From NCBI RefSeq assembly GCF_040250305.1, contig NZ_CP158190.1:3256001-3320000 (forward strand): 64,000 bases of DNA, given 5' to 3'. Under the pieces are notes generated by a model. The model saw only the letters and a list, made by a program, of their open reading frames with translations, was not told the DNA's origin and did no database searches. A program made the position numbers and the translations under genes. This document shows positions 1 through 8,912 of the stretch, piece by piece (position 1 is the stretch's first letter; every line of letters starts with the position of its first letter). The stretch is from Peribacillus frigoritolerans. GTDB taxonomy: Bacteria > Bacillota > Bacilli > Bacillales > DSM-1321.

Positions 1-713
1 TCAAGGCCATTCGCATGTACAAAACCAATGCCTCTAATCTTTTTGCCCTGAGTATCTTCTTTGAATTTCTTGATGATGAACTTCACGACCTGTGACTGGC
101 TCCTAGCTTTGGATACAGGATTCAGTACACCATCATCAAGAAGTGCAATCGGCTTTATGTGCAGCAATGAACCGATAAAAGCAGAAACTTTGCCAATCCT
201 TCCACCCTTAACGAGGTTATCAAGTGTTTCTATGACAATGATTAAACTTGACTGCTTTTTAATATGTTCCAGTCGATCAATTATTTCAGCTACGGATTTC
301 CCTTCCTTCGCCATCTTCGCTGCCTCGATCACCTGGAATGACATCGCTTTTGAAATGAATTTCGAATCAAGAACGGTAACCTTCGTTTCGGACATGGTTG
401 CTGCGCTTTCCGCTGAGCGAACTGTGCCGCTCATGCCACCTGTCATATGTATGGATATAATCTCGCTGCCGTCTTTTCCTAGTTCATCATATACCTCCAC
501 AAAGGTACCTACGGCTGGTTGTGAGCTTTTTGGCAGTTCTTTTGACTGGTTCATTCTTTTCAGGAATTCTTCTTGTTCGATTTCAACCTTATCCAAAAAA
601 GTCTCCCCATCTATAAAAATCGATAAAGGGACCATTGTAATATCATAAAATTCCAGTTCCTCAGGTGTCATATCTACTGTCGAGTCTGTTACTATCTTTA
701 CTTTATTCATCAT
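1..713 (-). CDS. DegV family fatty-acid-binding protein (3' end outside window)
   Basis: The minus-strand frame is open from the start codon to the window edge, so the C-terminus is missing. The N-terminus reads MMNKVKIVTDSTVDMTPEEL, with the DegV signature TDST; SSQPAVGTF and MTGGMSGTVRSA follow, typical of DegV proteins. In Gram-positive bacteria these bind a fatty acid and supply it to fatty acid kinase FakA as FakB-type subunits; that role is family knowledge. Tandem ATGs occur at 713 and 710; the AGGG about 7 nt upstream favours 713. A second DegV paralogue lies at 17871-18716. Confidence 0.9.
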   Translation of the reverse strand, partial: MMNKVKIVTDSTVDMTPEELEFYDITMVPLSIFIDGETFLDKVEIEQEEFLKRMNQSKELPKSSQPAVGTFVEVYDELGKDGSEIISIHMTGGMSGTVRSAESAATMSETKVTVLDSKFISKAMSFQVIEAAKMAKEGKSVAEIIDRLEHIKKQSSLIIVIETLDNLVKGGRIGKVSAFIGSLLHIKPIALLDDGVLNPVSKARSQSQVVKFIIKKFKEDTQGKKIRGIGFVHANGL

Positions 714-939
714 TACACATCCCTAAATTAACATATCTATTGTATTATACCTATTCAAGGTACGCATTCAAACCAAAGGTTTTCTTTTTTTTCAAGTGAA
801 GTGATACTAGTCTTTTGAAATGATCGCAAAAAAAAAGACCGTCCCATGAGCTAACTTGAACACATGCCGATTTATTCGATATTACATGGCATTCGTGTCA
901 TCTCTTTTAACGGAGAAGTTAGCTATGGAACAATCCGCA
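714..939. other. Intergenic region upstream of degV
   Basis: No gene is seen. A run of A at about 828-838 followed by a weak inverted repeat (AGCTAACTT near 850 and AAGTTAGCT near 918, about 60 nt apart) may be a remnant terminator. AT-rich. Confidence 0.4.
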
Positions 940-1203
940 TTAAGCATTATTTAGTAAACTTCCAAAAAAAAGCTTGTTATAAACGGGCCATTTGAGTACG
1001 GATGCTAAATAATGCTTAAATGAGTAATTTTCTTTATGATCTTTATTGGCAAAAACCTTCTTTACAAATACTTCCAAACGCACGGTCAACATAAAAAAAT
1101 TCGGATCACTAGGCAGTAAGACAGGTATTTCTGAAATTGTGACCTTATGTCCAAAACAATCTTTGAATTCCAAGCATTTGAACATCAAAATATCAATCCT
1201 CAT
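940..1203 (-). CDS. Small conserved-looking hypothetical protein (87 aa)
   Basis: An 87-residue frame beginning MRIDILMFKCLEFKDCFGHK, without a signal peptide or membrane segment. I do not recognise the family. The upstream RBS (CGGTGAAAA) is weak. It lies alone between the degV promoter region and the tatC terminator on the same strand as its neighbours. An overlapping plus-strand frame is shorter and has no better start. Function unknown; it could be a chance frame. Confidence 0.5.
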   Translation of the reverse strand: MRIDILMFKCLEFKDCFGHKVTISEIPVLLPSDPNFFMLTVRLEVFVKKVFANKDHKENYSFKHYLASVLKWPVYNKLFFGSLLNNA

Positions 1204-1295
1204 TTTTCACCGATTGCTTACATTATACACAATAAATCCAAAAGTATAAATATTCAAATGTGTAAAAAAACAGACAAATCAGATTGACTTTCACA

Positions 1296-1340
1296 AAAAA
1301 AAAGACCCATAAAGGGCAAAATGCCTTTATGGACCTCTTT
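1296..1340 (-). terminator. Intrinsic terminator of tatC
   Basis: A 10-bp stem (CCATAAAGGG against GCCTTTATGG, 1307-1332) is flanked on the left by nine A, which is the U-tract on the minus strand, and on the right by CTCTTTTT. It can act in both directions but sits directly after the tatC stop. Confidence 0.85.
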
Positions 1341-2087
1341 TTATAAACCTTCCTCGTAGGTGCCTTCCCGCAAGCTTTCACGTTTCACCCTTCGTTTATA
1401 GACGACTTTAGATAAAGAAATACTGATTTCATATAATAACAACAGCGGAACCATCACCATAAAGTCTGACATAAAGTCAGGCGGCGTAATCGATATCGCT
1501 ATGACAACCAGTACAAAGTATGCATACTTCCTTAACTTTTGAAGCACATAAGGATTAATTATGCCAAGGGAGGTCAAAAACATGGTAACGACGGGAAGCT
1601 CGAATAAAACAGCAAAAGGTATCGTCATATTAAATACGAATGAAAAGTACTTATCCGCTGTAAAACTGGTTATGAACATCCCATCGCCCAATTCAATCAA
1701 AAATTGAAGAATGGTCGGGAAGATGACAAAATAACCGAAAGCAAGCCCTCCGATAAAAAGCAGGAAAAGTGCCGGAATATAGGCAAGGGTCGCCCTTACT
1801 TCATTTGGCATCAAAGCGGGTTTAACGAATAACCAGATTTGCAGGGCAATTACCGGTATCGTTGCCGCAATGGCTACGACACCTGCAAGCATAAAGTAAA
1901 TCCAGATTATATCGCTCGGTCCCAATACCATCAGTTCAAAATCGAGATCCTTCACGAACCAATTATAAATCTCCTCAACATAAATAAAACTGGCGATAAA
2001 AAAGATGACAAAAGCAACAGCTGTAATGATGAGCCGTTTTCTCAATTCATCGAGATGATCGATGATATTTAATTCTTTATCTTCCAA
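1341..2087 (-). CDS. tatC: Twin-arginine translocase subunit TatC
   Basis: A 248-residue polytopic membrane protein of usual TatC length with about six hydrophobic segments. The N-terminal IIDHLDELRKRLI motif (the conserved HL-ELR-R of TatC) is present. TatC recognises the twin-arginine signal of folded exported proteins and recruits TatA. The start is TTG, supported by GAAGGCG upstream. It follows tatA on the same strand with an 84-nt gap, the usual two-component Bacillus tatA-tatC arrangement, and ends at a strong terminator. Confidence 0.95.
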   Translation of the reverse strand: MEDKELNIIDHLDELRKRLIITAVAFVIFFIASFIYVEEIYNWFVKDLDFELMVLGPSDIIWIYFMLAGVVAIAATIPVIALQIWLFVKPALMPNEVRATLAYIPALFLLFIGGLAFGYFVIFPTILQFLIELGDGMFITSFTADKYFSFVFNMTIPFAVLFELPVVTMFLTSLGIINPYVLQKLRKYAYFVLVVIAISITPPDFMSDFMVMVPLLLLYEISISLSKVVYKRRVKRESLREGTYEEGL

Positions 2088-2171
2088 AGTTGATCACGCC
2101 TTCATCTGAAAATCCGTATCTTGTTCCAGCATAAAGGCGCAAGACGATTCCATCTTACGCCCAGCATTCAA

Positions 2172-2363
2172 TCATTCATGATTTTTTTGTTGCAGCTTCT
2201 TATCTTCTTCATAATCACCTTTTGTTAAATCACTCGTGGATTTTTTAAACTCACGAAGCGTTTGTCCAAAAGCACGGCCAATTTCTGGAAGTTTCTTAGG
2301 ACCAAAGATAATTAATGCCAATATTAAGATGAGAATTAGACCAGGTACTCCAATGTTCGACAT
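2172..2363 (-). CDS. tatA: Twin-arginine translocase subunit TatA
   Basis: A 63-residue protein with an N-terminal membrane helix (residues 6-20), the [12 protein letters not shown] hinge typical of TatA, an amphipathic helix and a charged tail. TatA oligomers form the pore for folded proteins bound at TatC, whose gene is next. AAAGGGGATGTATCC precedes the ATG. In minimal Bacillus systems TatA also covers the TatB role. Confidence 0.95.
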   Translation of the reverse strand: MSNIGVPGLILILILALIIFGPKKLPEIGRAFGQTLREFKKSTSDLTKGDYEEDKKLQQKNHE

Positions 2364-2557
2364 GGATACATCCCCTTTGGTGTTGTAATTAGACCTACTC
2401 CGATTATAATACCATTTCCAACCAATTGAAAGGGAACTGGCAATTCGTCATAGAATGGTAACAATTATCGACAGTATGCCCATATACGACTGGGCCGGCA
2501 GAATAAAATGTAAAAACATAGGTATTATTCTATCCTAATTTAACATTTTGTCCATGA

Positions 2558-3826
2558 TTAAATCAATAAGTGAAATAAATTACTGTCTTTATTGACCTCT
2601 ACAAAAGAGAATCCTTTCTTGTTCATCCTTTGAATGAGCCCTTCATAATCATTTTTATCTTTTAGCTCAATACCAACCAGTGCCGGCCCGCTTTCTTTAT
2701 TATTTTTCTTCGTATATTCAAAACGGCTTATATCGTCATTCGGTCCTAACACCTCATCAAGGAATTCCCTTAAAGCTCCAGCACGTTGCGGAAAATTCAC
2801 GATGAAGTAATAAAGCAGCCCTTCATATAATAAGGATTTCTCCTTAATTTCCTGCATACGCCCAATGTCGTTATTTCCTCCGCTGACCATGCAAACAACC
2901 GTTTTGCCTTTGATTTGTTCTTTATATAAATCCAACGCGGCTACAGATATAGCTCCTGCCGGTTCAGCTACGATAGCATGCTGATTATATAAATCGAGAA
3001 TCGTCGTACAGATTTGGCCTGGAGGGACGACAATGATATCTTCCAGGTTTTCCTTACAAAGCTGATATGTCAACTGTCCCACACACTTGACAGCTGCTCC
3101 GTCAACGAATGTATCTATGTTTTCAAGTTCAGAAACTTTTCCTTCCTTGAAGGAGTATTCCATCGAAGCAGCACCTTGCGGCTCCACTCCAATGCATTTC
3201 GTTTTTGGGGAAACCGATTTGAAATAACTTGATACTCCGGCCATTAATCCGCCTCCGCCCATAGCGGCAAATACATAGTCGATTCCATCTTCACAATCAT
3301 TCAGGATTTCTACAGCCGTTGTACCCTGCCCGGCAATTACCTTTTCATCGTCAAATGGATGGATAAAGGAACGGCCTTCTTTTTCACAGCATTCCATCGC
3401 CATGGCAAATGCATCATCGAATGTATCCCCGACAAGGATGATTTCCACATTATCCCTGCCGAATAGCTGAACTTGATCGACTTTTTGCCTTGGAGTTGTA
3501 GCAGGCATATAAATTTTCCCGTGGATACCCAATTGGCTGCAGGAAAACGCCACTCCCTGTGCATGGTTTCCTGCACTGGCACAAACCACTCCATTCTTCG
3601 TCTCTTCAGCGGTCAGGCTTTTCATTTTATAGTAAGCCCCTCTTAATTTAAAGGAACGTACGTGTTGTAAGTCCTCACGTTTTAAATAAACATTACAATC
3701 ATATTTTTCAGAGAGTCTCTGATTTTTTTGTAAAGGAGTATGCAAAACGATTTCTTTCAGTTCTCTATAGGCAATTAGAATATCTTCCAATTGAATCCCC
3801 CTATTCTTAGATGCAGTCTGATTCAT
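2558..3826 (-). CDS. ilvA: Threonine deaminase (threonine ammonia-lyase)
   Basis: A 422-residue PLP enzyme turning threonine into 2-oxobutyrate, the first step of isoleucine synthesis. The PLP lysine is K60 in SFKLRGA, and the phosphate-binding glycine loop GGGGLMAG is present. The final ~90 residues form an ACT-like regulatory domain, as in the biosynthetic, feedback-regulated enzyme. No ilv operon surrounds it; ilvD is at 12.1-13.7 kb. I see no T-box in the leader. Confidence 0.95.
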   Translation of the reverse strand: MNQTASKNRGIQLEDILIAYRELKEIVLHTPLQKNQRLSEKYDCNVYLKREDLQHVRSFKLRGAYYKMKSLTAEETKNGVVCASAGNHAQGVAFSCSQLGIHGKIYMPATTPRQKVDQVQLFGRDNVEIILVGDTFDDAFAMAMECCEKEGRSFIHPFDDEKVIAGQGTTAVEILNDCEDGIDYVFAAMGGGGLMAGVSSYFKSVSPKTKCIGVEPQGAASMEYSFKEGKVSELENIDTFVDGAAVKCVGQLTYQLCKENLEDIIVVPPGQICTTILDLYNQHAIVAEPAGAISVAALDLYKEQIKGKTVVCMVSGGNNDIGRMQEIKEKSLLYEGLLYYFIVNFPQRAGALREFLDEVLGPNDDISRFEYTKKNNKESGPALVGIELKDKNDYEGLIQRMNKKGFSFVEVNKDSNLFHLLI

Positions 3827-3930
3827 AACAATCCCTCATTCCTTCCTAATGAATTCAATCATTATAGCACTTTACTGTTATTAATGTAATTGATTTTTCT
3901 AAAAATTCTTTCTTTTGTTTGTTTCATACC

Positions 3931-3975
3931 AAAAAAAACCCGATTATGGTCATTTCCCCATAATCGGATTAGCAC
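3931..3975 (-). terminator. Terminator of the thyA-dfrA operon
   Basis: CCGATTATGG (3940-3949) pairs with CCATAATCGG (3958-3967). The eight A on the left give the minus-strand U-tract directly after the dfrA stop. Confidence 0.85.
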
Positions 3976-3976
3976 T

Positions 3977-4462
3977 TTATTTTTTTTGCAGAATAATAAA
4001 ATCATGGGCATATCGATTTTTTTCATCGATGCTGCCTGGGTTTGAAGAGATTTTATCCCATTCATTTTCATCAATCACGGGAAAGAAAGTATCACCTTCA
4101 AAGGTTTCATGGATTTCCGTTATATACAAGCGGTCGGTAAAAGGAAGGATTTCCTTGAAGATTTCAGCTCCGCCAATCACGAAGACTTCCTCATCTCGGT
4201 TATCTGCAAACATTTTGATTTCTGCTATATCATGTAAAACTACGCAGCCTTCCGCTTTAAAATCCTGATTGCGGGTAACGATGACATTTTCGCGGCCAGG
4301 CAGGACCCTGCCAATTGATTCAAATGTTTTTCGGCCCATGACGATCGGATGGCCCATCGTCACTTTTTTAAAATACTGCAAATCTGCCGGTAAATGCCAC
4401 GGCAGTTTATTGTTATTACCTATCACACGATTTTGATCCATAGCCACTATCAATGATATCAT
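3977..4462 (-). CDS. dfrA: Dihydrofolate reductase
   Basis: A 161-residue type I DHFR reducing dihydrofolate to tetrahydrofolate with NADPH. The start [38 protein letters not shown] and VIGGAEIF are all diagnostic. Its ATG overlaps the thyA stop by 4 nt, which implies translational coupling: thymidylate synthase produces dihydrofolate and DHFR recycles it. Confidence 0.97.
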   Translation of the reverse strand: MISLIVAMDQNRVIGNNNKLPWHLPADLQYFKKVTMGHPIVMGRKTFESIGRVLPGRENVIVTRNQDFKAEGCVVLHDIAEIKMFADNRDEEVFVIGGAEIFKEILPFTDRLYITEIHETFEGDTFFPVIDENEWDKISSNPGSIDEKNRYAHDFIILQKK

Positions 4463-5253
4463 ATGCTAACCTCACCTTTTATATGGGGATGGGCTTCGTA
4501 ATTTTCCAAAACGAAGTCGTCGAAGCTAAAATCAAAGATATTTTTCACATCCGGATTGATTTTCATGATTGGCAATGGTTTGGGATCACGAGTCAACTGC
4601 AGTTCCACTTGTTCAAGGTGGTTAGAGTAGATGTGGACATCCCCGAAAGTATGTACAAATTCGCCAACTTCCAAATCACACACTTGGGCGATCATCATCG
4701 TTAAAAGCGCATATGAAGCTATATTAAAAGGAACACCTAAAAAGACGTCCGCTGAACGTTGGTATAGCTGGCATGAAAGCTTGCCATCAGCGACATAGAA
4801 TTGAAAGAAAGCATGGCAAGGCGGCAAGGCCATTTCGTCCAGTTCACCAACATTCCAAGCACTGACTATCAGCCTTCTTGAATTTGGATTCGTTTTGATT
4901 TGTTCAATCAATTCACTGATTTGATCGATTTGCCTTCCATCTGCCGTTCCCCAAGAACGCCATTGATGACCATAAATCGGACCTAATTCTCCCTTTTCAT
5001 CAGCCCATTCATTCCAGATGCGCACGCTATTTTCCTGAAGGTAGCCAACGTTCGTATCACCCTTCAAAAACCACAATAGTTCATGGATAATCGCTTTTAA
5101 ACTAACCTTTTTCGTTGTTAGTACAGGGAATCCATCTTTTAAATTGAATCTCATTTGATATCCAAAGGTACTGATCGTTCCTGTTCCCGTACGATCACCC
5201 TTTTGCGTTCCATTTTCGAGTACATGCTTACATAAATCTAAATATTGCTTCAT
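4459..5253 (-). CDS. thyA: Thymidylate synthase (264 aa; thyB-type of Bacillus)
   Basis: Methylates dUMP to dTMP using methylenetetrahydrofolate. At 264 residues it matches the E. coli ThyA / B. subtilis ThyB class rather than the longer phage-like form. Catalytic Cys146 lies in [27 protein letters not shown] is the folate/dUMP-binding block. First gene of the thyA-dfrA operon. Confidence 0.97.
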   Translation of the reverse strand: MKQYLDLCKHVLENGTQKGDRTGTGTISTFGYQMRFNLKDGFPVLTTKKVSLKAIIHELLWFLKGDTNVGYLQENSVRIWNEWADEKGELGPIYGHQWRSWGTADGRQIDQISELIEQIKTNPNSRRLIVSAWNVGELDEMALPPCHAFFQFYVADGKLSCQLYQRSADVFLGVPFNIASYALLTMMIAQVCDLEVGEFVHTFGDVHIYSNHLEQVELQLTRDPKPLPIMKINPDVKNIFDFSFDDFVLENYEAHPHIKGEVSI

Positions 5254-5310
5254 GATAAACCACCTTTTCTACTTTCATTCTCCTTATTTTAACGTATTAT
5301 TGCCCAATGT

Positions 5311-6042
5311 TTAATCTAATTGTTTAATAAAATTATAAGTCTTGGGTGCTTTTTGTCTAAGCAATTGATTTTGTTCATCGTTCACATAAAACATGGCAAA
5401 CGTTTCTGCAAAGTATTCCTCAGGGTAATTGGAAAAATACGTAATCCCTGGAAACAGCCCATCCACTTCCTTACCCCAAATCTTCAAATAATCCATGTCT
5501 TCACGGATTCCATCAAACACTATATTATCAATTGAATGCCCCAGCTCATGCAGTTCCAAATTAACGGAGCCATGCCCGTTGCCCTTGTCACTTGCCCCGA
5601 TTTTAACCAGTACCGTATGTGATCCGCCCATACCAGGCACATCATCCCAAGTTGTTTCTTTATTCAAATAACCACGCGGGCTTTTCCCCTTTAATTTTGC
5701 CGCGGATTGATTTTCTGTTAAATCACCATCGAATAGTTTGATCCTCACACCACTTTCAGCAGTTTTCACCAAAAGGGAATGAGGCAGTTTATTTATGGTA
5801 CCAGCAATTTTAAGTGCTTCCCTTTCATCGTACTCCTCTTCTGGAAATAAAAATATTCGTTGCAATTCTTTATTGCCTTTAAAAAGTTCAGCTTGTCTTA
5901 AAAGATTATCTTTGGGTAAATTCCGCCATTTCACCCCTTCATCCTTCGCTAATGAATAGGAGAGCATTGAGAATGAAAAGACAAATAATGCAAGTATGGA
6001 TAACCATTTCTTCCTTTTCACACGCCTCTCCCCCTTCTTCAT
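5311..6042 (-). CDS. Secreted zinc metalloprotease, anthrax lethal factor / Pro-Pro endopeptidase type
   Basis: A 243-residue protein with a basic N-terminus, a hydrophobic signal segment (about 13-32) and an ATLF-like domain. The zinc motif HELGH is at residues 165-169, and EEYFAE at 208-213 probably supplies the third ligand and the conserved Tyr/Glu. The size fits single-domain secreted enzymes such as clostridial Zmp1 and Paenibacillus PPEP, which cut Pro-Pro bonds in surface proteins, better than the large toxin. Substrate is inferred only. It stands alone with its own promoter region. Confidence 0.8.
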   Translation of the reverse strand: MKKGERRVKRKKWLSILALFVFSFSMLSYSLAKDEGVKWRNLPKDNLLRQAELFKGNKELQRIFLFPEEEYDEREALKIAGTINKLPHSLLVKTAESGVRIKLFDGDLTENQSAAKLKGKSPRGYLNKETTWDDVPGMGGSHTVLVKIGASDKGNGHGSVNLELHELGHSIDNIVFDGIREDMDYLKIWGKEVDGLFPGITYFSNYPEEYFAETFAMFYVNDEQNQLLRQKAPKTYNFIKQLD

Positions 6043-6248
6043 CCATTCCTCATTTATGTTAAGTAAATATATGTTATTTAAATTCTCTAATCCTTTGATA
6101 CTATTATATTAGTATAACATATTGCCCTAATGTAAAAACTCTATGTTTTTTTGGTAATTTGGGTTGCACATTCATCATTAGAAGAACCATTGATCCGCAC
6201 TTTTCATATATCAACAGTATATAATCGTAAAAGGTTTAAGGTGATTGC

Positions 6249-6491
6249 ATGGAAACCAATAATAAAAAAGCCATCTTGAATGAGCACCGTGAACTTGCTG
6301 AAGAAGTGCTTGATATTTACAGTTTAAGAGTGTTCATCATTCTCGACCTTTTTTTGTTCTCCATCTTATTTGGCATACTGCTGCATCCGCTACTGTCTTC
6401 ACTTTGGCTTAACTTTTTATTGCCATTTCTTTTTTTCACAACATTTACAGCCCTTCTTCAAATACTTGATATTTATCAAAATAAAAGCTGA
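6249..6491 (+). CDS. Small two-helix membrane protein (80 aa)
   Basis: A charged N-terminus (about 25 residues) followed by two hydrophobic segments (about 28-48 and 53-72). RBS AAGGTGATTGC precedes the ATG. I do not recognise the family. The stop lies inside a hairpin (GCTGACATC with GATGTCAGC, 6487-6510), which probably ends the transcript. It is plus-strand among minus-strand neighbours. Confidence 0.65.
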   Translation: METNNKKAILNEHRELAEEVLDIYSLRVFIILDLFLFSILFGILLHPLLSSLWLNFLLPFLFFTTFTALLQILDIYQNKS

Positions 6492-6512
6492 CATCGTATT
6501 TGATGTCAGCTT
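6485..6512 (+). terminator. Hairpin overlapping the stop of the 80-aa gene
   Basis: An 11-bp perfect stem (AAGCTGACATC / GATGTCAGCTT) with a 6-nt loop and only a short T stretch, so either a weak terminator or an mRNA 3'-end stabiliser. Confidence 0.55.
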
Positions 6513-6581
6513 CAAACGGGTAGGCAACCTCGATGAAAATCGAGTCTACCTACAGTTTTTTTATAGGTGTACAATTTAGAC

Positions 6582-6709
6582 GTTGATTTCCGCTCCAGGC
6601 ACTCGCTTTCCGCGGGCGGTCCGGGAGCCTCCTCGGCGCCTTTGCGCATGCGGGGTCTCCCCTGGACTCGCTTTCCCCACAGGATTCTCGCACACCCGCA
6701 CCAATCAAC
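6582..6709. repeat. GC-rich palindromic dispersed repeat (128 bp)
   Basis: The element starts GTTGATTTCCGCTCCAGGC and ends CACCAATCAAC, so the GTTGATT/AATCAAC ends are inverted. Its interior is far richer in GC than the flanks, with nested CGCTTTCC blocks. No gene or RBS is present. I recall similar GTTGATTTCCGC-type intergenic repeats in several Bacillus genomes; function is not known to me. A 79-aa minus frame across it is a product of the composition. Confidence 0.75.
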
Positions 6710-6835
6710 TTTGTTTTAAATATGAGCTTTTTTATGGAAAGATCAAGAAATGGTAATATTCGTAATTGGGGAAGTCTAATTAAGAACAAAAAATCTTAAA
6801 AGAGCTTCGGGATGATACCATCTGAAACTTTTGCG

Positions 6836-6874
6836 ACAAAAAGCTGCCATCATTTTAGATGACAGCTTTTTTAT
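6836..6874 (-). terminator. Terminator of the terC-family gene
   Basis: AAGCTGCCATC (6841-6851) pairs with GATGACAGCTT (6858-6868), flanked by A-rich sequence on the left and six T on the right, so it can act in both directions. Confidence 0.8.
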
Positions 6875-6881
6875 TTAGTGC

Positions 6882-7646
6882 TCAACCATGTTCCTTGAGC
6901 TTTTTCCCTTTCTTCAAATGGAATATGATCGTGGTGCCGAAAATCAGCAAAATAAAGGCAAAAAAGATCGCCGGCGGAATTTCTATCCTTGCAACGGCCA
7001 ATAACATTTTTATAGCAATGAATCCGATAAGGACATATGCGGCAGTTTCCAATTCAGGAACCTTATCTATCAATTTTAGAAATAATCCCGCCACTCCCCG
7101 CATCATCAAGACCCCGATCATTCCGCCTGTCAAAAGCACCCAGACTTTTTCACTCACCCCGAATGCGGCCAAGACACTATCGACGGAAAATGCTATATCC
7201 ATCAATTCCACTGCCGCAACCGTTCCCCATAAGGTACCAAACATACGGATCAGTATGCTGTTTTTACTCATTCCCTGAATATCTTCATCAGCTTGTTTTT
7301 TTCTTTTATCCCTAAAGTATTTAAATGAGAGCCAACCAAGATAGGCGGCTCCAATCACCTTCACCCACCAAAGCTTAATGAGGAAAACACCGATTCCAAT
7401 CGCTATAAATCTAAAAGCGTAAGCACCTAATAAACCGTAAAAAAGTGCTTTTTTCCGTTGTTTTTCCGGAAGGTGCCTGACCATTACAGCTAATACCAAA
7501 GCGTTGTCCGCTGATAGCAACCCTTCCATTAATACGAGCGTTCCAATCAACCCCCAGCTCACCGGGTCGGATAAAACCTCCACCCACATATGCCAGTCAA
7601 AAAACTGCGCATACGTTTGCATGATATTATTTAACAACTCTGACAT
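6882..7646 (-). CDS. TerC family integral membrane protein (YceF/YkoY-like)
   Basis: 254 residues and about seven membrane helices, with the TerC signature LLSADNALVLAVMVRHLP near the N-terminus and a second acidic motif ELMDIAFSVDSVLAAFG. In B. subtilis such proteins (YceF, YkoY) are linked to manganese efflux and metalation of secreted enzymes; that is family knowledge. I looked for a yybP-ykoY manganese riboswitch in 7647-7847 and did not see one. Confidence 0.9.
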   Translation of the reverse strand: MSELLNNIMQTYAQFFDWHMWVEVLSDPVSWGLIGTLVLMEGLLSADNALVLAVMVRHLPEKQRKKALFYGLLGAYAFRFIAIGIGVFLIKLWWVKVIGAAYLGWLSFKYFRDKRKKQADEDIQGMSKNSILIRMFGTLWGTVAAVELMDIAFSVDSVLAAFGVSEKVWVLLTGGMIGVLMMRGVAGLFLKLIDKVPELETAAYVLIGFIAIKMLLAVARIEIPPAIFFAFILLIFGTTIIFHLKKGKKLKEHG

Positions 7647-7847
7647 GATAAAGACTCCTCTGCTACTATAACAGCAAAATTAGAAAACCTTTTAAAATAA
7701 CATTGTTCCCCGTTATTATAAAAACTCTACTTATATTTCAACACAAAATAAATACGTTGCATGACAACGTATCATTTCGATGCTATTAGAAATTCATTTC
7801 ATTTTCATCATACTCTTACACTTACATAAAATCAACGAAACCAACCG

Positions 7848-8465
7848 CTATGAGATCCTTTGTTTACTCGTCCACTCTGGCGGCGTATTTTTATCCCAAT
7901 ATATTTTCCCTATATTATAATGGGTGGCAAATGAATCATGATGGGTATGATAATGAAAATCGAACCAATACCCTTCCAGTGGAGGGTTTTCCTGCCTGAC
8001 ATGGAATCTGATGATATCCTTGCCGCTGTTTGAATCATAAATATGAAAGATTTTTTCGGCCCTGCCCGCACTCGGCTGCTCAGTGATGGTTAATTGCTGT
8101 AATTTTCCATCTGGAAATTGGGCAGCCATTTCGGTAATGGCTTCTTCGATTTTTGGTAATATGGCAATTTTGAACTCATCACCAATTTTAGGATTGATCT
8201 TATCGCCAAATTTCACAAATGCGTTTTCCTCTGCCTTATTCATTATGCCCGATAAAAATTCTTCCCGGTTGAATTCCTCTTCCAGTTCAGTTGAATTTTG
8301 CGAAGGAAGATAGGATAATCCCTCTTCTTCCACTAACCCTTTTTTAGTATCCTTTAACGAATCGGCTTCCGCAAGCCACGCCAGATCTGAAGGAGTGACA
8401 AGACCAAACGTCAAAACGGATACTAAAATGACGAGACTTTTCCTGAACCAAACCGCCGCTTTCAA
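7848..8465 (-). CDS. ypjP: YpjP family protein
   Basis: A 205-residue protein with an N-terminal hydrophobic signal or anchor segment (about 7-30) and the conserved C-terminal block GYWFDFHYHTHHD plus GKIYWDKNTPPEW, which I recognise from B. subtilis YpjP. There ypjP lies next to thyB-dfrA; here it is a few genes away. Function unknown. The conserved His cluster could bind metal (inference). Confidence 0.85.
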   Translation of the reverse strand: MKAAVWFRKSLVILVSVLTFGLVTPSDLAWLAEADSLKDTKKGLVEEEGLSYLPSQNSTELEEEFNREEFLSGIMNKAEENAFVKFGDKINPKIGDEFKIAILPKIEEAITEMAAQFPDGKLQQLTITEQPSAGRAEKIFHIYDSNSGKDIIRFHVRQENPPLEGYWFDFHYHTHHDSFATHYNIGKIYWDKNTPPEWTSKQRIS

Positions 8466-8714
8466 ATCACACTCCCCCTCCTTTTTTGTATTGTCTTTAT
8501 ATTTAGTATACTTTTATTTTTTGGTAATTACGAATATATAGTTACCCATGTTTTAAAAATCAAAAAAAAGGATAAATACCTATATAAAGTTTATGAACTC
8601 GAAATGAACCCGTACTTTTTTATTAAATATCAATAAATTTACATTCAAATGAAGGGTTTTGACGATTTTTGGAGAACTTAATTAGATTCAAGTCTTTTTA
8701 AGGAGGGGTCTTAT
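8466..8714. other. Divergent regulatory region between ypjP and the 24-aa peptide gene
   Basis: About 250 bp, very AT-rich, holding the divergent promoters; no coding frame of note. AAGGAGGGG at 8700-8708 is the RBS of the small gene that follows. Confidence 0.5.
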
Positions 8715-8789
8715 ATGGCTTCGACTGCCATGGTGGCTTTATGTCTTGTAACATTAGCATTTTTCGTATATTTATCATTTGCTGATTAA
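8715..8789 (+). CDS. 24-residue single-helix membrane peptide
   Basis: The frame MASTAMVALCLVTLAFFVYL plus four residues (SFAD) encodes one membrane helix. A very strong RBS (AAGGAGGGG, 6 nt spacing) and a classical intrinsic terminator 25 nt after the stop mark it as a complete transcription unit. Too short for most gene callers. Family not recognised; small sporulation or stress membrane peptides have this look (inference). Confidence 0.75.
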   Translation: MASTAMVALCLVTLAFFVYLSFAD

Positions 8790-8816
8790 GAATAAATGAA
8801 TACCTACGAAAAATCT

Positions 8817-8852
8817 CCTTGTCATTCTTCTACAATGACAAGGTTTTCTTTT
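8817..8852 (+). terminator. Terminator of the 24-aa peptide gene
   Basis: CCTTGTCATT (8817-8826) pairs with AATGACAAGG (8834-8843), followed by TTTTCTTTT. It lies inside the upstream extension of the next frame, so an ATG start at 8796 for the transferase is untenable. Confidence 0.9.
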
Positions 8853-8912
8853 CATTCAAACATAAGCCTTACCTTTTGGCAGATAAAAGGACTGAATAAT
8901 GGAGGAATTATT

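Noticed and set aside
6550-6789. 79-aa minus-strand frame
   Set aside because: It overlaps the GC-rich palindromic repeat and reads as Arg/Pro-rich composition without an RBS.
7647-7847. Possible yybP-ykoY manganese riboswitch before the TerC-family gene
   Set aside because: I looked for the conserved GGGGAGUA-type core and paired helices and saw neither.
8796-8912. ATG at 8796 as start of the gamma-glutamyltransferase
   Set aside because: The interval contains the terminator of the preceding small gene, while GGAGG and TTG at 8913 give a proper start.
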